From an uncultured Bacteroidota bacterium (GTDB lineage: Bacteria > Bacteroidota > Bacteroidia > Flavobacteriales > Flavobacteriaceae): DNA of 7,272 bases. The translations under genes and the position numbers were made by a program. The notes under the pieces were generated by a model. That model made no database searches, was not told the origin of the DNA, and was given only the letters and a program-made list of their open reading frames with translations. Numbering within the stretch: the stretch's first letter is position 1; the number at the start of each line of letters is the position of its first letter. Below are positions 4,382 through 7,272 of the stretch, one piece after another. Location of the stretch: assembly GCA_903879875.1 (NCBI GenBank), contig CAIRNC010000218.1, forward strand, positions 1 to 7,272, in the 5' to 3' direction.

Positions 4382-7272
4382 TTAAAACACCATTTTCTTA
4401 ACTACTGTTTTATCATCTTCTGAAGTGATTTGAACAACCAATACTTGTTGCTCAGCTGTCAACTCTTTAATCATTAATGAAGTTGCTCCAATCGCAGATT
4501 TTTCATAAAGCAACCTACCTCGAACATCAAAGATTTTAATACCTTTCATTTTCACAATTCCTGTATTGACATTCAACACTTCATTTTGTTTGTAAACTAC
4601 AACACTGTTGTCGGTGAATGCTGGATTTTGAGTTGCTAAAGGAGAACTACTGTAAACCAATTCAAAACGACTATTAAAAACACCAGCATCTGAAGCAAAT
4701 GTATAAGCGCTTTGTTTTAAATCATGAGTTATATTGGCTACATTATCTTTCAAATAAATATCTTGGTTGCCAGAGAATAAACCATCCACATGATCCAGTG
4801 TTATAGTATAATTTCCTGCAACCGTATTTTTGAATGCTAAAGGAACAATGTCTGTAGCTACAAATGGCAATCCTTTACCCTGAATAACATATTCTGTATT
4901 GTTTAACAAAGAAGTTAATGCCGTTTGACAATCATTAATATATTTACCGTCTATCGCAGCGTCAACTCCGTCTGTAGCGCCTGTCATATAACTCACCATA
5001 GTTTGGTTGTATGATGCCGTTTCTGAAGATAAATTCAACCAAATTCTATTTTTATCAATATTGCCATTTCTAAAAAATTGATTTGCATTATTAGTAAAAC
5101 GCATGGAATTTGTAAAAGTAACCGTTGGACCAACTGATTTAAATATAAAGCCTTGACCCACTTGAAGCACTCCACTAGGAGTGATTTGATTATAATCAAA
5201 TACTTGACCAGGTAATAATAAAGTAAATTCCGTATTTCTTACTCCTCCAGCTCTAGTGTATGTAGCATATGAAGAAGTAGTCGTATTATTGGTTTTTCTC
5301 CAAAAATAAATCGCTTCTGCAATACCATTGTCAATAATAAAACTATCTAAATCCAAAGTGGATGGATATGGATTTCCTATAGCGTTATATCCAGTTGACA
5401 CGTTTGGAACATTGTAAGTTGGAACACCTGCATTGTTATAGGAAGTATGCGTTCCTCCATCTGTAGCGCCACTCTGTACTACTGAAACAGTAATGTTTCC
5501 ATTGTTTGGCACACCCGTAAATTGTCCGTAAAAAGTAGCAGCGACTGTATCCGAAAACGTATTTGGCATACGAATCAAATACCCTTTTCCAGTTGCGAAA
5601 GTATAAGCTTCAGGAGTAAAAATGTATTTATACTGATTTGTTAAAGAATTATAATCATAAAAACGGCTTACTGTTTCTGAAACAAAAGTAAGTGGAGAGA
5701 AGGCTTTTAGATTTTGACCTACAACTGGCGTAGACCATAATACATAATCCATACGTTTTTGAAAATTGGTATTTCTTTTTACTATAATATTTCCTGAATC
5801 CGCAACGTTATTGATTTGAACCAAATTGGCATTGCTCTCAAAAGTTAATGATGAACCTGGAACAACAGTAACTTCGTTGGTAACAATAAAATTGTCTCCA
5901 TAAAGCACATTTACTACTGCACCATTGGTAACTGTAAGATTACACATGTAAAGATTGTCAGTTGCTCCATTAGCAGGAGACGTGTAATTTCCAGTCATAA
6001 TAGTACGTGTAGTAGCATTCGGCACTCCATTATCCCAACTAGTTCCATTCCATGTAGTGGTTGTTATATTCATTGACGCAATAGTAGAATAAATATTTCC
6101 ACAAATTGCGTGTAAAATAACTGCTCTGAAATAAGTGGTAGCAGAAATATTTCCAATGGTAGTTCCAGCCAAAGTTGCTGAAGTAGAGACAATATCTGTT
6201 GGTGACGCAAAGTCTAGAGTTGTCGATTTTTGCCATTTTACAATACTTCCAGAATAACCTGTTAACGTTAAATCCGTTGCTTGAGTACCAGAACATACAT
6301 TTGCAGTACCCGAAACTGTTCCACCATACGTTACAAAATCAATTGTAACAAAGTTCGAATTTGTGGTTGAACAAACACCATTTTGAACCACTGCTCTAAA
6401 ATATGTGGTTGTACTAATGGAACCAATAGTAGCACTTGTTAGAGTTGAAGAAGTACTAGCAATATCTATTGCTGTTGCAAAATCCGAAGTAGCCGATTTT
6501 TGCCATTTTACTACACTACCCGTTTGACTTGAAAGGGTTAAATTGGCAGGTGCAGATGCGGTACATAAGGTTTGATTCGATGATACTGTTCCTCCAACCG
6601 ATGCTTGGCTTACTATTATTGAAGCTGCTGTTGCAGTAGTTGCTGAAGCACATGTGCCACTTGTTACTACTGCTTTATAATAGGTGTTTGCAGTAAGATT
6701 AGTTGCTGAATAGGTTTGACTCGTTGCTCCTGCAATATTAGTGTAAGTACCTGCCAGTGCCGATGCTGATTGCCATTGTACTGTTCCTGTATTTGAACCT
6801 AAAGTTAACAAAGTGCTGTTTGTTCCAGTACAAACTGTAGTTCCACCAGATATTGTACCCGCTACTGATACTGGACTTACTGTTAACGTAAAAGGTGTAG
6901 TTGTTAATGAACAAGTTCCATTAGTAAGTACAACTCGATAATAGGTTGTTGCAGTTAAATTTACTGCTACATAAGTAGTCGCCGTTGCACCACTAATGTT
7001 AGTATAAGTTCCTCCTAGAGAAGTTGCTGATTGCCATTGCCTAGAACCTGTACTGCCACTAAGTGTCAATGTAGTGGAATTAGTTCCTGTACATACTGTT
7101 CCAGTCCCAGTAATTGTTCCTGCCACTGCAGCAGCACTAACAGTAATTGTACCTGTAGCATTTACAGTTCCACATCCTCCAGTTAATGGAATGGAATAGT
7201 TAAAAGTACCGCTTTGAGTAGGAGTACCACTTACAGTAAGTATATTAGCAGACCATGTTGCTGAAACTCCTG
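4382..7272 (-). CDS. Large T9SS-secreted adhesin-like protein with Ig-like repeats and type C-like sorting signal, N-terminus outside window
   Basis: The frame is open from the right edge to TAA at 4382-4384, giving 962 visible codons; signal peptide and start lie beyond 7272. Visible residues 1-48 include GTPTQSGTFNYSIPLTGGCG, the end of a different repeat type common in flavobacterial giant surface proteins. Residues 49-404 are four Ig-like repeats. From about 405 (TWNGTSWDNGVP) a beta-rich region begins, with motifs such as YVLWSTPV, GKGYLIRMP and YNAIGNPYPST that recur in Bacteroidota exported proteins. The end (about 889-962) is a T9SS sorting signal with KIFDVRGRLLYEK, VLVVQITSEDD and a final KKMVF. 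The protein should pass the outer membrane by T9SS and be attached to or released from the surface; an adhesive or matrix role is inferred from the repeats. No catalytic domain is visible. A GTG at 7126 is not the start, because coding continues upstream without a stop. Confidence 0.93.
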   Translation of the reverse strand, partial: GVSATWSANILTVSGTPTQSGTFNYSIPLTGGCGTVNATGTITVSAAAVAGTITGTGTVCTGTNSTTLTLSGSTGSRQWQSATSLGGTYTNISGATATTYVAVNLTATTYYRVVLTNGTCSLTTTPFTLTVSPVSVAGTISGGTTVCTGTNSTLLTLGSNTGTVQWQSASALAGTYTNIAGATSQTYSATNLTANTYYKAVVTSGTCASATTATAASIIVSQASVGGTVSSNQTLCTASAPANLTLSSQTGSVVKWQKSATSDFATAIDIASTSSTLTSATIGSISTTTYFRAVVQNGVCSTTNSNFVTIDFVTYGGTVSGTANVCSGTQATDLTLTGYSGSIVKWQKSTTLDFASPTDIVSTSATLAGTTIGNISATTYFRAVILHAICGNIYSTIASMNITTTTWNGTSWDNGVPNATTRTIMTGNYTSPANGATDNLYMCNLTVTNGAVVNVLYGDNFIVTNEVTVVPGSSLTFESNANLVQINNVADSGNIIVKRNTNFQKRMDYVLWSTPVVGQNLKAFSPLTFVSETVSRFYDYNSLTNQYKYIFTPEAYTFATGKGYLIRMPNTFSDTVAATFYGQFTGVPNNGNITVSVVQSGATDGGTHTSYNNAGVPTYNVPNVSTGYNAIGNPYPSTLDLDSFIIDNGIAEAIYFWRKTNNTTTSSYATYTRAGGVRNTEFTLLLPGQVFDYNQITPSGVLQVGQGFIFKSVGPTVTFTNSMRFTNNANQFFRNGNIDKNRIWLNLSSETASYNQTMVSYMTGATDGVDAAIDGKYINDCQTALTSLLNNTEYVIQGKGLPFVATDIVPLAFKNTVAGNYTITLDHVDGLFSGNQDIYLKDNVANITHDLKQSAYTFASDAGVFNSRFELVYSSSPLATQNPAFTDNSVVVYKQNEVLNVNTGIVKMKGIKIFDVRGRLLYEKSAIGATSLMIKELTAEQQVLVVQITSEDDKTVVKKMVF
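4385..4606 (-). other. C-terminal T9SS sorting signal, resembling type C
   Basis: The last 74 residues begin with SVVVYKQNEVLNVNTG and contain IKIFDVRGRLLYEKSAIGAT, a VLVVQITSEDD strand and a basic KKMVF end. The V-YKQN-LNVN opening and the I-FDVRGRLL centre match my memory of the signals NCBI calls T9SS sorting signal type C, rather than the commoner type A pattern. In T9SS cargo such a domain directs export across the outer membrane and is usually removed. Confidence 0.8.
6059..7126 (-). repeat. Four tandem Ig-like repeats in two related pairs
   Basis: Units of 87-90 codons lie at 6866-7126, 6599-6865, 6329-6598 and 6059-6328, in protein order. Each has a GT(I/V)(T/S) start, a first Cys (LC, VC), a central Trp (WQS or WQK), a TTYYR, NTYYK or TTYFR strand and a second Cys about 60-64 residues after the first. 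Units 1 and 2 share QWQSA and GTYTNI-GAT; units 3 and 4 share VKWQKS, a DFA segment and IGxISxTTYFRAV. This points to separate duplications within each pair. Confidence 0.9.

Noticed and set aside
6039..6296. 85-codon minus-strand ORF rich in Tyr, Phe and Asn
   Set aside because: It is an out-of-frame shadow of the fourth Ig-like repeat.
7124..7126. GTG at 7126 as the start of the large secreted protein
   Set aside because: The same frame is open and clearly coding to the window edge (visible residues 1-48, including a typical flavobacterial repeat end), and no signal peptide follows the GTG.
6059..7126. Regular repeats as a possible CRISPR array
   Set aside because: The units are about 265 bp, coding, diverged and without spacers; they are protein-domain repeats.

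Overview
The window looks like chromosomal DNA from a gliding member of the Bacteroidota, most likely Flavobacterium or a close relative. The evidence is a gldH gene, a Bacteroidota-type RicT with a cysteine-rich N-terminus, a large repeat-rich secreted protein ending in a type IX secretion (T9SS) sorting signal, AT-rich intergenic DNA, and no clear Shine-Dalgarno sequences. Every gene found lies on the minus strand, so transcription runs from high to low coordinates.

Right block (about 4060-7272): the C-terminal 962 codons of a large secreted, adhesin-like protein with four Ig-like repeats and a C-terminal T9SS sorting signal resembling type C. It is followed after 22 nt by a 77-residue protein with a signal peptide, a short Asp/Thr/Pro-rich linker, a C-terminal hydrophobic segment and a basic tail. 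A strong hairpin at 4061-4091 probably ends this unit.

Middle (3602-4060): about 460 bp of AT-rich DNA with several short inverted repeats near the ricT start, a weak promoter candidate, and one protein-like 44-codon ORF (3778-3912, minus) of unknown standing.

Left block (1-3601): a compact unit ricT - gldH - class A penicillin-binding protein. ricT and gldH overlap by 17 nt, and gldH and the PBP gene are 7 nt apart. The unit joins a probable Fe-S cluster protein linked to RNA processing, an essential lipoprotein of the gliding/T9SS machinery, and a bifunctional peptidoglycan synthase. The PBP gene runs off the left edge and the adhesin gene runs off the right edge. GldH supports the gliding/T9SS apparatus, and the adhesin-like protein at the right is a predicted T9SS cargo, so both halves relate to cell-surface biology, though they appear to be separate transcription units. 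I see no CRISPR array, tRNA, rRNA, transposase or phage gene. I do not see a convincing new multi-gene system; the best leads are the two small ORFs and the cysteine-rich, repeat-tailed RicT.
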